The notes under the pieces were generated by a model. It saw nothing but the letters and a program-made list of their open reading frames with translations. It searched no databases and was not told the DNA's origin. Position numbers and translations under genes: made by a program. From an uncultured Porphyromonadaceae bacterium (GTDB taxonomy: Bacteria > Bacteroidota > Bacteroidia > Bacteroidales > Muribaculaceae): DNA of 64,000 nt. The stretch's first letter is position 1; every line of letters begins with the position of its first letter. Shown in pieces: positions 8,013 through 16,897 of the stretch. The stretch lies in assembly GCA_900548975.1 (NCBI GenBank), contig URMS01000001.1, positions 1 through 64,000 on the forward strand, written 5' to 3'.

Positions 8013-9416
8013 TTACAGAGCTACTTTTACGGTGCTACCGCCTACGCATACCATATAGATACCGTGGGGAAGACCGCTGATACGCGATGCGGTGCCGTTA
8101 TAAACACATGCACCTGCGGCATTGTAGACTTCGACTTTGTCTGCAGGGCCGGAGATGCAGATATCGCCGTCATTTACACTCACCACAGTATCGGCGGCGA
8201 TTACACCGTTTATACCCGACACATCGCCTTCTGCGATATTTGCGAAATCTTTCCATACCGCAGCGGCCTTATAAGCATCCAGACTGCCTTCGGGCACTGT
8301 CAGCTGTGCTTTCTGCTGAACCGATGTTGAAAAAGCGCCGGAAGTGCAAACAGGAGGCACAAGATTTTTCACCTTAAGAGTTGCCAGCGTCGGAATGTCG
8401 AAAGCATACATGTCGATGCTCTTCAGCTTGGCCGGAAGCACTATTTCCTCGGGAGCACAGCCATAGAAAGCGAACTTACCGATAGTCTCGACGCCCGCGC
8501 CAATGGTGATATTGCTCAGATTTTCGGCACTCATAAACGCACCCTCGGCCACTGTAACTACCGTCGACGGAATAACGACACTTTCCAGAGACGCAGCCGA
8601 AGCAAATGCATAATTACCGATTGTCTCGAGACCTTCGTTGAGCGTGAGCGATTCGAGAGTTTCACAGGTATAGACTGCACCTTCTTCGAGGGTCTTTACG
8701 GTCGAAGCCAATGTGAGTTTCTTAAGATTTGCGCAATTACCGATGGCAAAAGCATCGATGGTCTTTACTCCTTCGGGAACGGTATACTCTGTTCTGGCAT
8801 TACCGCAGGGGTATTGTATCAGCTCCGAGAAATCTGCCTTAAACAGCACACCGTCGGCAGATGCATATACTGTATTTCCTTCTGCTACATTTATCTCGCT
8901 GAGATTGGGAGATTCTCCGAAAATATTGATGCCAATTTCAACCACAGATGCCGGCAGCGATACTGTGGTGAGTAGTTTGCAGGCGCTGAAAACGCCTTCT
9001 CCGAGTTTCTTGAGAGAATTAGGCAGGCTTATCGTCTTTAGCGACGAGCAGGTGTTGAATGCATTTTCGCCGATAGTCTCAACCGATTCGCCGAAATTCA
9101 CCTCAGAGAGCGATGTACACCAGCAGAAAGCGAATTCTCCGATGGAAAGAACCGTGTTCGGTATCGTCAGCGAACGGATGCCCGAATAAAAGAAAGCCTG
9201 GTCGGCGATCGAAGTCACGGTGTAGTCGACGCCTCCGTTTGTAGCCACAGATGGAATAGAGAGTGCTGCGATTTCTCCGGCCTCAAAACCGGCAAGCTGA
9301 CACGTTTTCTTTGTCGCGTCGGTAACCTTGAATTTCAGTCCTTGAAACACGAATTCCTGTGCGGAGGCAAAGAAAGGCAATACCACTCCGCACAAAAGCA
9401 TAATGAAATGTTTCAT
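8013..9416 (-). CDS. BspA-like leucine-rich-repeat surface protein
   Basis: A 467-residue protein with a signal peptide (residues 1-19, ending ASAQ). Residues about 60-370 are tandem LRR_5/BspA-type repeats of about 23 residues (LTIPNTVLSIGEFAFCWCTSL, VSLPASVVEIGINIF, VVIPSTVVTVAEGAFMS). The C-terminal about 60 residues (VEVYNAAGACVYNG...LPHGIYMVCVGGSTVKVAL) resemble the type IX secretion (Por) sorting tail, so the protein is probably carried across the outer membrane and exposed or released. BspA-like proteins in oral and gut Bacteroidetes bind host matrix or other cells; the ligand here is unknown. It has its own promoter and is followed by the palindromic repeat gap. A relative lies at 53828-55555. 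Confidence 0.85.
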   Translation of the reverse strand: MKHFIMLLCGVVLPFFASAQEFVFQGLKFKVTDATKKTCQLAGFEAGEIAALSIPSVATNGGVDYTVTSIADQAFFYSGIRSLTIPNTVLSIGEFAFCWCTSLSEVNFGESVETIGENAFNTCSSLKTISLPNSLKKLGEGVFSACKLLTTVSLPASVVEIGINIFGESPNLSEINVAEGNTVYASADGVLFKADFSELIQYPCGNARTEYTVPEGVKTIDAFAIGNCANLKKLTLASTVKTLEEGAVYTCETLESLTLNEGLETIGNYAFASAASLESVVIPSTVVTVAEGAFMSAENLSNITIGAGVETIGKFAFYGCAPEEIVLPAKLKSIDMYAFDIPTLATLKVKNLVPPVCTSGAFSTSVQQKAQLTVPEGSLDAYKAAAVWKDFANIAEGDVSGINGVIAADTVVSVNDGDICISGPADKVEVYNAAGACVYNGTASRISGLPHGIYMVCVGGSTVKVAL

Positions 9417-9445
9417 GAGTACCTATAATATTTGTTATGAGGCCG

Positions 9446-9478
9446 CAAAGATACTAAAATTTGATAAGAAAACACAAA
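9446..9478 (-). promoter_or_regulatory. Bacteroidetes-type promoter for the BspA-like gene
   Basis: On the minus strand a TTTG -33 element (9475-9478) and a TATCTTTG -7 element (9446-9453) are separated by 21 nt. Both match the Bacteroidetes consensus, about 30 nt before the start codon. Confidence 0.75.
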
Positions 9479-9489
9479 TAATCAAGCCG

Positions 9490-10278
9490 TCAAAGAGAAG
9501 GGGGCGTATACACGAGCTTCGGCTCGGCGGGGTAGGAGTCGGTTACATGGATTTGCTGGGGGTCGCTTGAGGGAAGACCGGGAGTGTACCGGACTGTGTC
9601 GGTGCCGCGGTATACGACCTGAATGGTGTTCGCGATGCCGATGCCACAGGGCAGCGACACCGACTGCGTGCCGTTGGCGGGTATTTCTATCGGTTCATAC
9701 AAATCTATTTCGCAAGGCTCGTCGACGGTTCCGCAGTCAAGCAGGCCCCAGCCCGAACCATAGGTGAATTTGTTTCTGACGGCATAGATGCCCTCGATAA
9801 CAGAAATTACGGAATTTTCGACATTCACCTTCACATTCTTTCTTCGGGGCATGGTGAAATCGCATGTCATCGTCTCGCCTTCACGCTCGTCGACGGAGAG
9901 ATGAAATTCGAGTTTCTCGTCAGGCCGCAGATAGGACTGCGGCGACACGCTGCTTAAATCGATGGTAAAAGTATAACGGCGTTGTATATCTCCTGCCGGA
10001 GCTTTGTCTTCGCCGACCTCAAAGAAAATGCTATAATGGCCGTTTTTATCGGTCATAGCCTTTCCCTTGTGTTTCACAATATGCGCGACAACCGATCGGA
10101 ACTCATAGTCGACACAGACCGGAATATTGGCAAATGGCTGACCATCGGGGGTCCGCATGACGCCTTTTATGCATATACTTTCGGGCGTAGGCTTGTTGAT
10201 GAGGGCATCTTCCTCATGCTCGCATGAAGCGGCTGCAATAAGAAGGAGAGCGAAGAGAGGAAAAACAAATCTGTTCAT
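9490..10278 (-). CDS. Lipoprotein with carboxypeptidase-regulatory-like domain
   Basis: A 262-residue protein. The start was placed at MNRFVFPLFALLLIAAASC because this gives a clean lipoprotein signal (lipobox AASC); a start nine codons upstream would only add a poor leader. The mature N-terminus has a beta-sandwich of the carboxypeptidase-regulatory-like type (ICIKGVMRTPDGQPFANIPVCV, with TDKNGHYSIFF), followed by beta-rich sequence with three Cys (DCGTVDEPC, LPCGIG) and a Pro-rich end. It is probably surface or periplasmic. The domain layout recalls Bacteroidetes putative lipoproteins linked to radical-SAM genes, but no radical-SAM gene is nearby. It is followed, 73 nt on, by the separately promoted BspA-like gene. 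Confidence 0.7.
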   Translation of the reverse strand: MNRFVFPLFALLLIAAASCEHEEDALINKPTPESICIKGVMRTPDGQPFANIPVCVDYEFRSVVAHIVKHKGKAMTDKNGHYSIFFEVGEDKAPAGDIQRRYTFTIDLSSVSPQSYLRPDEKLEFHLSVDEREGETMTCDFTMPRRKNVKVNVENSVISVIEGIYAVRNKFTYGSGWGLLDCGTVDEPCEIDLYEPIEIPANGTQSVSLPCGIGIANTIQVVYRGTDTVRYTPGLPSSDPQQIHVTDSYPAEPKLVYTPPSL

Positions 10279-10369
10279 ATCCTTTATATTTATAAACAGC
10301 TGCAATATTACTCAATAAATTCCACCCCGCAAAAAATGTAGATTATTTTCGCCGTTTCGGCGTCGAAAT

Positions 10370-10396
10370 TGGCATATTGGGCTATATAATATGCCA
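10370..10396. promoter_or_regulatory. Inverted repeat upstream of the RND operon promoter
   Basis: A perfect 9-bp dyad (TGGCATATT...AATATGCCA, 9-nt spacer) just upstream of the -33 element of the efflux operon. Position and symmetry suggest a regulator-binding site; no regulator gene is adjacent. Confidence 0.5.
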
Positions 10397-10410
10397 TTTC
10401 GTAGACTTTA

Positions 10411-10442
10411 CTTGTCTGCGGGGTATCATTTTCTTATCTTTG
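10411..10442 (+). promoter_or_regulatory. Bacteroidetes-type promoter of the first RND operon
   Basis: CTTG at 10411-10414 and TATCTTTG at 10435-10442, 20 nt apart, matching the -33/-7 consensus. The tolC-like ATG follows 28 nt after the -7 box. Confidence 0.75.
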
Positions 10443-10470
10443 TGAGTCTTTATCACATTCCATAACATAG

Positions 10471-11871
10471 ATGTACTATAAAAACATATCAGTCGGGCTC
10501 ATGCTGCTGTCAGTACCCATGTTAGCCTGCGCAGAAAATGTAAAGCTATCGCTTGACGAGTGCCTCGCAATCGCACTCTCCGACAACCCCACGGTCAAAG
10601 TGGCCGACATGGAGGTGGAGCGCCTCGATTACTCCAAAAAAGAAGTAATCGGTCAGCTGCTGCCTACCATTGACTTCGGCGCTAACTACAACCGCACCCT
10701 CGAGAAGCAGACCATGTATATGAACATGGACGGCTTCGGCGACTTCGGCGGCGCGGGCGACGGAGACGGAGACGGCGAAAGCGGCGAAGCCTCCTCGCAC
10801 TCACGTGCAGGCGGCGGAGGCAACGGCGGTATCAAGGTGGGCCTCGACAACTCGTGGTCGCTGGGATTCCAGGCGTCGCTGCCCCTTATCGCCCCGCAGC
10901 TGTGGAAAAGTGTGGCGGTGAGCGACACACAGATTCTCCGCAGCCTCGAGGCTGCACGCCAGTCGCGTCAGAACCTTGTGGACCAGGTGAAGAGCGCCTA
11001 CTACGGTCTTCTGCTGGCTCAGGACTCGCGCATAGTAATCCAGGAAAGCTACGACATGGCCCGTCTGACCCACGAGACATACGTGAAACAGGCAGCCGCC
11101 GGCGCCGCATCGGACTACGATGTGCTCCGCACCTCGGTGGCAATGAAGAATATCGAGCCCGAAATAATACAGGCCGACATAGCCATCAAGCAGGCTCGCC
11201 TGCAGCTGCTGGTGCTCATGGGCGTCGACTCGGCGTTCGAGTTCGAGGCGGCCGCGAAGCTCGCCGACTACGAGCAGACCATGTACGACGAAGTCTTTGC
11301 TCTCGAAGCCAACTACAGCAACAATGCCGACCTCAGGCTCCTCGACATCGACACCAAGCTGCTTGAGCAACAGGTGGCAATGAAAAAACTCGCATTCGTG
11401 CCCACACTGTCTCTGACGGCCAACTACAACTGGACCTCGATGAGCAACGGTTCGCCGGTGAAGAACTTCCGGTGGTCGCCCTACTCGATGGTGGGCGTGA
11501 CACTATCGGTGCCTATATTCCACGGAGGCTCGCGCTGGAACAGTCTCAAAGCCGCCACCATCCAGGCCAAGGAGATGAAATGGCAGCGTGCCAACCTCGA
11601 GCGAAGCATAGCCATGCAGGTCGACATAGCCATCGACAACATAAAACTCAACGTCAAGCAGATAGCATCGAGTTCCGAAAGTGTCGCCCAGGCCGACCGC
11701 GCACATACCATCATGGAGAAAAGTTTCGAAATCGGTGCCGCAAGCTACCTCGACCTGCGCGACTCCGAGCTGTCGCTCACACGCGCCCGACTGGCATACT
11801 ATCAGGCGATATACAACTATCTGATAGCCGGCAGCAAGCTCGAACTCCTTATGGGAAACTATGAATTTTGA
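10471..11871 (+). CDS. TolC family outer-membrane efflux protein
   Basis: A 466-residue protein with a signal peptide ending LACA (about residues 1-21) and the two-fold repeated alpha-barrel/beta-barrel pattern of TolC-type channels (KLSLDECLAIALSDNPTVKV near the N-terminus, SLEASYLDLRDSE-like helix SYLDLRDSELSLTRARLAYY near the end). It would form the outer-membrane exit duct for the RND pump encoded downstream. Oddity: residues about 88-120 are a Gly/Asp/Ser-rich, low-complexity stretch (DFGGAGDGDGDGESGEAS) in the position of an extracellular loop between barrel strands, much longer than normal. Operon order is outer-membrane channel, adaptor, pump, PII-like protein. Confidence 0.88.
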   Translation: MYYKNISVGLMLLSVPMLACAENVKLSLDECLAIALSDNPTVKVADMEVERLDYSKKEVIGQLLPTIDFGANYNRTLEKQTMYMNMDGFGDFGGAGDGDGDGESGEASSHSRAGGGGNGGIKVGLDNSWSLGFQASLPLIAPQLWKSVAVSDTQILRSLEAARQSRQNLVDQVKSAYYGLLLAQDSRIVIQESYDMARLTHETYVKQAAAGAASDYDVLRTSVAMKNIEPEIIQADIAIKQARLQLLVLMGVDSAFEFEAAAKLADYEQTMYDEVFALEANYSNNADLRLLDIDTKLLEQQVAMKKLAFVPTLSLTANYNWTSMSNGSPVKNFRWSPYSMVGVTLSVPIFHGGSRWNSLKAATIQAKEMKWQRANLERSIAMQVDIAIDNIKLNVKQIASSSESVAQADRAHTIMEKSFEIGAASYLDLRDSELSLTRARLAYYQAIYNYLIAGSKLELLMGNYEF

Positions 11872-12067
11872 ATTATGGATTATGGATTATGTAATTTATA
11901 ATTAAGAATTTAGAATTCCCCTCCCTAAAGTCCTAACCTCCTATTATCATAACTTCCTAATATCCTAACCTCCTCCCCTCCTAATCTCCTAACATCCTAT
12001 TATCATAACTTCCTAATATCCTAACCTCCTCTCCTCCTAACCTCCTAATCGCCTAACCTCCTATCCG
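11872..12067. repeat. Low-complexity CCTAA/CCTCC tract between tolC-like and adaptor genes
   Basis: After a short AT-rich piece (GGATTATGGATTATG), about 140 nt consist of imperfect tandem words such as CCTAACCTCCTAAT, TTATCATAACTTCC and CTAATATCC, running up to the adaptor start codon. Similar tracts lie at 47657-47823 and 61204-61341. It carries no coding signal; slippage-prone or structured leader are both possible. Confidence 0.75.
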
Positions 12068-13081
12068 ATGAAACAGATATACTATATAGCCGCCATGGCC
12101 CTGGCACTGACAGCCTGCGGCAAAAACGACAGCGACAACGCTGCCCTTCAGAACGAAGAGGAACTGCCTCTGGTAACCATCGACGTAGCCCACAGCATGG
12201 ATGTGGCCCAGACGAAGAGCTACACAGCCAATGTAGAGGCCGAGAATGTGAACAATATCGCGCCTTCGACACCCAACCGCATCAAGACAATCTCCGTCGA
12301 TGCCGGCGACCGCGTGGTCAAAGGCCAGACTCTCGTAACGCTCGACCGCGCCAATATCGACCAGCTGCGCATCAATCTCGAACAGATAGAACGCGAATAC
12401 AACCGCGCCGTACAGCTGCTCGAAATAGGCGGCGGCACACAGCAGGCTGTCGATCAGCTCAAGGCTCAGCTCGACGCCGCCCGCTCGCAGTACGACAACC
12501 TCCTGGAAAACACCGTGCTCACCTCGCCCATAACCGGCGTGGTGACAGCCCGCAACTACGATCCCGGCGACATGACCGGCAATCTGCCCGTGCTCACCGT
12601 AGGACAGCTGTCTCCCGTTGTCAAAGTACTAATCGGCATCAGCGAGAACGACTTGACCCTCGTGAAAAAGGGCATGCCCGTGACCGTAACTCTCGACGCC
12701 TTCCCCGACGAGACCTTCGAAGGCACGGTGAACCGCATATATCCCACCGTCGACACCAACACACGCACATTCCAGGCCGAAGTGCGCATATCCAATCCCG
12801 GCGAACGCATAAAACCCGGCATGTTCGCCCGCGTGAATTTCGACATGGGGTCGAAGCACAATGTCGTGGTTCCCGACCGTGCTGTGGTCAAGCAGACCGG
12901 CTCGGGCAACAAATATGTCTACGTATACTCCAACGGCCGCGTGTCGTACAAGAAAGTGGAACTCGGCCAGCGCCTTGGCGACAGCTACGAGCTGATATCG
13001 GGCATCAACGACGGCGACACGGTAGTCACCGCCGGCCAGACACGCCTCGCCGACGGCATCGCCGTATCAATTAATAATTAA
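12068..13081 (+). CDS. RND efflux periplasmic adaptor (membrane fusion lipoprotein)
   Basis: A 337-residue protein with a lipoprotein signal (MKQIYYIAAMALALTAC, lipobox LTAC). It has the adaptor layout: N-terminal beta strand, lipoyl-like half motif (IAPSTPNRIKTISVDAGDRVVKGQTLVTL, about 70-98), a short alpha-hairpin (about 100-150, DQLRINLEQIEREYNRAVQLL), the second lipoyl half (TSPITGVVTARNYDPGDM), a beta-barrel domain and a membrane-proximal domain (DRAVVKQTGSGNKYVYVYSNGRVS). It would link the inner-membrane RND pump to the TolC-like channel. It lies between them in the operon, 222 nt before the pump gene. Confidence 0.9.
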   Translation: MKQIYYIAAMALALTACGKNDSDNAALQNEEELPLVTIDVAHSMDVAQTKSYTANVEAENVNNIAPSTPNRIKTISVDAGDRVVKGQTLVTLDRANIDQLRINLEQIEREYNRAVQLLEIGGGTQQAVDQLKAQLDAARSQYDNLLENTVLTSPITGVVTARNYDPGDMTGNLPVLTVGQLSPVVKVLIGISENDLTLVKKGMPVTVTLDAFPDETFEGTVNRIYPTVDTNTRTFQAEVRISNPGERIKPGMFARVNFDMGSKHNVVVPDRAVVKQTGSGNKYVYVYSNGRVSYKKVELGQRLGDSYELISGINDGDTVVTAGQTRLADGIAVSINN

Positions 13082-13117
13082 TAACTCAACTTTCGCAGGC
13101 TCAAATTGAAGTTTATA

Positions 13118-13225
13118 AAGTTAAGAGAGTCAAAAGAGTTAAGATAATAGTATTTTCAGAACCGAAAACCCGACAATTTTTCTCATTCCGATATACTCTA
13201 AACTAATATCTTAACTTTTTAAACC
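13118..13225. repeat. Dispersed inverted-repeat element (gTTAAGATAAT family), copy 1
   Basis: AGAGTTAAGATAAT on the left and ATATCTTAACTTTTTAAACC on the right form an imperfect hairpin with a long AT-rich loop. The same words recur as hairpins at 24534-24588 and 41344-41440. It lies in the gap between the adaptor and pump genes of one operon, so it is probably transcribed. Confidence 0.6.
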
Positions 13226-13303
13226 ATTTACTTTTTCAACTATATTTTTAACCGTGAGCAAGTTGAAAAACTTGCGAAACTCAAATTAATAATTTATAGA
13301 AGA

Positions 13304-16300
13304 ATGAGCTTATACGGCAGCGCGGTGAAGCGCCCTATCATGACCACACTCTGCTTCGTGGCTGTGGTAATACTCGGTCTCTTCTCACTCAGAAGTCTAC
13401 CTATCGACCTCTACCCCGATATCGAGACCAACACCCTGATGGTGATGACCACCTACTCGGGCGCCAGCGCACAGGATATAGAGCAGAACGTGACCCGTCC
13501 GCTCGAAAACGTGCTCAACTCGGTGAGCAACCTCAAGCATATCACATCGAAATCGCGCGAGAACATATCGGTGATAACCCTCGAATTCGAATACGGCGAG
13601 GACATCGACGTGCTCACCAACGACGTGCGCGACAAACTCGACATGGTATCGTCCATGCTCCCCGACGACTCGGAGACGCCTATCATATTCAAGTTCTCCA
13701 CCGACATGATTCCTATTATCATGCTGTCGGTGAAGGCCGACGAGAGTATGCCGGGACTCTACAAGATTCTCGACGACGCCGTGGCCAACCCTCTGGCACG
13801 TATCAGCGGCGTAGGCTCGGTGTCGATATCGGGTGCGCCCAAGCGCGAGATACACATCTACACCGACCCCTCGCGCCTGGAGGCTTATAACCTGAGCATC
13901 GAGCAGATCGGTGCCATCATCGGTGCCGAAAACCGCAACATCCCCGGCGGCTCCTTCGACATCGGCTCCGACACCTACTCGCTGCGTGTGCAGGGCGAGT
14001 TCAAATCGAGCGAGGAAATGGCAAACATCGTCGTAGGCTCCTACCAGGGCCGCAACATCTACCTGCGCGACGTGGCCCGCATCGATGACACCCTCGAGGA
14101 ACGCGCCCAGGAAACCTACAACGACGGCGAACAGGGTGCCATGATCGTAATCCAGAAGCAAAGCGGCGCCAACTCGGTGCAGATATCCGACAAAGTGCTC
14201 AAAATGCTGCCTACACTGCAGAAACGCCTGCCCTCCGACGTTCAGCTCGGCATAATCGTCGATACCTCCGACAATATCCGCAACACCATCGACTCGCTTG
14301 TAGAGACGGTGATGTACGCCCTCCTGTTCGTAATCATAGTGGTGTTCTTCTTCCTGGGCCGGTGGCGAGCCACCCTCATCATCACCATCACTATCCCTAT
14401 ATCGCTTATAGCGTCGTTCATCTACCTCTACGCAACCGGCAATACCCTCAACATCGTGTCGCTCTCGGCGCTGTCGATATCGATCGGTATGGTGGTCGAC
14501 GATGCCATCGTGGTGCTTGAGAACGTCACCACCCACATAGAGCGCGGATCCGACCCGAAACAGGCCGCCGTGCACGGCACCAACGAGGTCGCCGTGTCGG
14601 TAATCGCCTCCACGCTCACGCTTATAGCCGTGTTCTTCCCCCTGACACTCGTCACTGGCATGACCGGCGTCCTCTTCCGTCAGCTTGGATGGATGGTGAC
14701 CATCATGATGATCATATCGACCATCTGCGCCCTCTCGCTCACCCCGATGCTCTGCAGCCTGCTGCTGCGCCGCGTGAACCACCACGGCAAACTCTACACC
14801 CTGCTCTTCACCCCGGTCAACCGCGGCCTCGACGCCTTCGACCATGGCTACGGACGCCTGCTCAAATGGGTCGTAGGCCACAAGACGGTCACATTCCTGC
14901 TGTGTATGGCCACATTCATCGGCTCGCTGTTCCTGATGAAGCAGGTAGGCACCGAGTTCTTCCCCACCGCCGACGACGGCCGTCTGCGCATAAGCCTCGA
15001 GACGCCCATAGGCACACGCGTGGAAGTGTCGAAGGAGGTTACCGAACGCCTCGTCGACCTCTGGCGCGAGAAATATCCCGAAATAATGGTGATGAACTAC
15101 ACCACCGGCACTGCCTCGAGCGACAACACCTTCGCCAACCTCAGCGACAACGGCCCGCACATCATATCGATGAACGTGCGCCTCACCGATCCCGGCGACC
15201 GCGACCGCTCCATCAGCGAGATCGCATCGCTCATGCGCGAGGACCTCAAGCAGTTCCCCGAATTCAAGAAGGCGCAGGTGAGCACCGGCGGCATGGGCAT
15301 GGGCGGCCAGACTACTATCGACTACGAAATCTACGGCTACGACTTCACCGAAACCGACTCGGTGGCCCGCATGATGCAACAGGCCCTGCTCAAGATACCG
15401 GGCGCAGCCGACGTAATCATATCGCGCGCCGACTACCAGCCCGAATATCAGGTTGATTTCGACCGCGAGAAGCTTGCCATCTACGGCCTCAACCTCTCCA
15501 CGGCCGCCAACGCCCTGCGCAACCGCATCAACGGCCAGCTGGCGTCGCAGTTCCGCGAGGACGGCGAGGAATACGACATCAAGGTGATGTATGCCCCCGA
15601 GCACCGCACATCGCTCGAAGACATCGAGAACATCCTCATCTACAACTCGGCCGGCCAGGGCGTGCGCGTGCGCGACGTGGGCAAGGTAGTGGAGCGCTTC
15701 ACTCCCCCTACCATCGAGCGCAAGGACCGCGAGCGTATCGTCACCGTGTCGACCACCGTCGAGGGCGGAGTGCCCATGAGCAAGATCGTGGAGGCTTCGC
15801 AGGTAGCCATCGACAACATGGACATCCCCCAGGGCATATCCATACAGCTGTCGGGCAGCTACGAGGACCAGCAGGATTCGTTCAGCGATCTGCTCACCCT
15901 CGCCGTGCTCATCATCGTGCTTGTATATATCGTCATGGCGGCCCAGTTCGAAAGCTATACCTACCCGGGCATCATCATGACATCGCTCCTGTTCGCATTC
16001 TCGGGCGTGTTCATCATCCTGTGGCTCACCGGCCATACCCTCAACGTGATGAGTATGATCGGCGCCATCATGCTTATCGGTATCGTGGTGAAGAACGGTA
16101 TCGTGCTCATCGACTACATATCGCTCAACCGCGAACGCGGCATGTCGATACGCCGCGCCGTGATCCACGGCGGCGAGTCGCGTCTGCGTCCCGTGGTCAT
16201 GACCACCCTCACCACTATCCTCGGTATGGTGCCGATGGCCGTGGGAACAGGCCAGGGCGCCGAAATGTGGCGGCCGATGGGTACGGCCGTTATCGGCGGT

Positions 16301-16420
16301 CTCACCTTCTCCACTATCCTCACACTGCTCTTCGTGCCGGTGCTCTACTGCGTCTTTGCAGGCAAGGGCGTGAAGAACCAGCGCAAAAAACTCCGCAAAG
16401 CACTTCTGAAAGCCGAATAA
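13304..16420 (+). CDS. RND efflux pump, AcrB-like (HAE1 type)
   Basis: A 1038-residue inner-membrane proton antiporter with the usual AcrB length and twelve-helix plan: TM1 near residues 11-29, a large periplasmic loop, TM2-6 about 335-500, second loop, TM8-12 about 860-1020. Proton-relay residues are present: Asp399 and Asp400 in GMVVDDAIVVLEN, and Lys930 in GIVVKNGIVLIDY, equivalent to AcrB Asp407/Asp408/Lys940. It would expel hydrophobic drugs, bile salts or similar via the adaptor and TolC-like channel encoded upstream. Substrate range cannot be read. The relay and the porter-loop spacing fit drug-type rather than heavy-metal pumps, although the PII-like gene behind it is more typical of metal-pump operons. 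Confidence 0.93.
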   Translation: MSLYGSAVKRPIMTTLCFVAVVILGLFSLRSLPIDLYPDIETNTLMVMTTYSGASAQDIEQNVTRPLENVLNSVSNLKHITSKSRENISVITLEFEYGEDIDVLTNDVRDKLDMVSSMLPDDSETPIIFKFSTDMIPIIMLSVKADESMPGLYKILDDAVANPLARISGVGSVSISGAPKREIHIYTDPSRLEAYNLSIEQIGAIIGAENRNIPGGSFDIGSDTYSLRVQGEFKSSEEMANIVVGSYQGRNIYLRDVARIDDTLEERAQETYNDGEQGAMIVIQKQSGANSVQISDKVLKMLPTLQKRLPSDVQLGIIVDTSDNIRNTIDSLVETVMYALLFVIIVVFFFLGRWRATLIITITIPISLIASFIYLYATGNTLNIVSLSALSISIGMVVDDAIVVLENVTTHIERGSDPKQAAVHGTNEVAVSVIASTLTLIAVFFPLTLVTGMTGVLFRQLGWMVTIMMIISTICALSLTPMLCSLLLRRVNHHGKLYTLLFTPVNRGLDAFDHGYGRLLKWVVGHKTVTFLLCMATFIGSLFLMKQVGTEFFPTADDGRLRISLETPIGTRVEVSKEVTERLVDLWREKYPEIMVMNYTTGTASSDNTFANLSDNGPHIISMNVRLTDPGDRDRSISEIASLMREDLKQFPEFKKAQVSTGGMGMGGQTTIDYEIYGYDFTETDSVARMMQQALLKIPGAADVIISRADYQPEYQVDFDREKLAIYGLNLSTAANALRNRINGQLASQFREDGEEYDIKVMYAPEHRTSLEDIENILIYNSAGQGVRVRDVGKVVERFTPPTIERKDRERIVTVSTTVEGGVPMSKIVEASQVAIDNMDIPQGISIQLSGSYEDQQDSFSDLLTLAVLIIVLVYIVMAAQFESYTYPGIIMTSLLFAFSGVFIILWLTGHTLNVMSMIGAIMLIGIVVKNGIVLIDYISLNRERGMSIRRAVIHGGESRLRPVVMTTLTTILGMVPMAVGTGQGAEMWRPMGTAVIGGLTFSTILTLLFVPVLYCVFAGKGVKNQRKKLRKALLKAE

Positions 16421-16430
16421 CATCAACGAA

Positions 16431-16724
16431 ATGAAAAGCATATTCATAGCCTTCGACCAGGCACACTACGAACGAATTGTCGACATGCTCGAACGCTCCA
16501 ACTGCCGCGGCTACACCGCCTGGGAGCAGGTTACCGGCCGCGGCAGCGTCGACGGCGAGCCACACTACGGCTCCCACGCATGGCCCTCGATGGCCGGAGC
16601 CATACTCACCGTGGTCGAGGATCACCGCGTACCTATAGTCCTTGCCAAGCTCAAGGCTTTCAACGAAGAGCGCCCCAAACTCGGTCTCCGCGCCTTCGTA
16701 TGGAACGTCGAGGAACAGATCTGA
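16431..16724 (+). CDS. PII-like protein of the RND efflux operon
   Basis: A 97-residue protein starting MKSIFIAFDQAHYERIVDML, 10 nt after the pump gene. The pattern fits the PII signal-protein fold: an opening strand, a helix starting AHYERIVDMLERSNCRG, a central strand and T-loop-like segment (TAWEQVTGRGSVDGEPHYGSH), and a later strand AILTVVED followed by a helix. Small PII-like proteins without the classical uridylylation loop are known next to RND pumps and CzcA-type metal pumps, and similar genes follow AcrB-like genes in Bacteroides. It is probably a trimeric cytoplasmic sensor that modulates the pump. The ligand is unknown; conserved His/Cys could indicate metal sensing. Confidence 0.65.
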   Translation: MKSIFIAFDQAHYERIVDMLERSNCRGYTAWEQVTGRGSVDGEPHYGSHAWPSMAGAILTVVEDHRVPIVLAKLKAFNEERPKLGLRAFVWNVEEQI

Positions 16725-16754
16725 CCCCCCTCCGAACTTAAATCATCATCCGAA

Positions 16755-16799
16755 AACAAACCGGCATTCCCCATCCCCCGTGGCGAATGCCGGTTTGTT
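16755..16799 (+). terminator. Terminator-like hairpin ending the RND operon
   Basis: A 15-bp perfect stem (AACAAACCGGCATTC and complement) with a 15-nt loop, followed within 20 nt by T-rich sequence. It lies directly after the PII-like gene. Confidence 0.75.
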
Positions 16800-16858
16800 C
16801 ACGAAGATTTTTGGGCACGATTTTTTTGGTCTAAACTCTATATATCAATTATTTGTTG

Positions 16859-16866
16859 TATATTTG
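16859..16866 (+). promoter_or_regulatory. Predicted -7 promoter element (TATATTTG)
   Basis: Matches TAnnTTTG 31 nt before the start of the small antitoxin-like gene. No good TTTG was found at the normal -33 distance; the nearest, TTTGG at 16825, is too far. Confidence 0.5.
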
Positions 16867-16897
16867 CAAACTGACGAACTACAAAGACGTACAAAAC

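Noticed and set aside
13397..16447. Long open frame on the minus strand opposite the first RND pump (1016 codons)
   Set aside because: Composition is His/Gly/Val/Asp-rich with no domain pattern; it is a shadow of the GC-rich pump codons, whose own frame carries all AcrB motifs.
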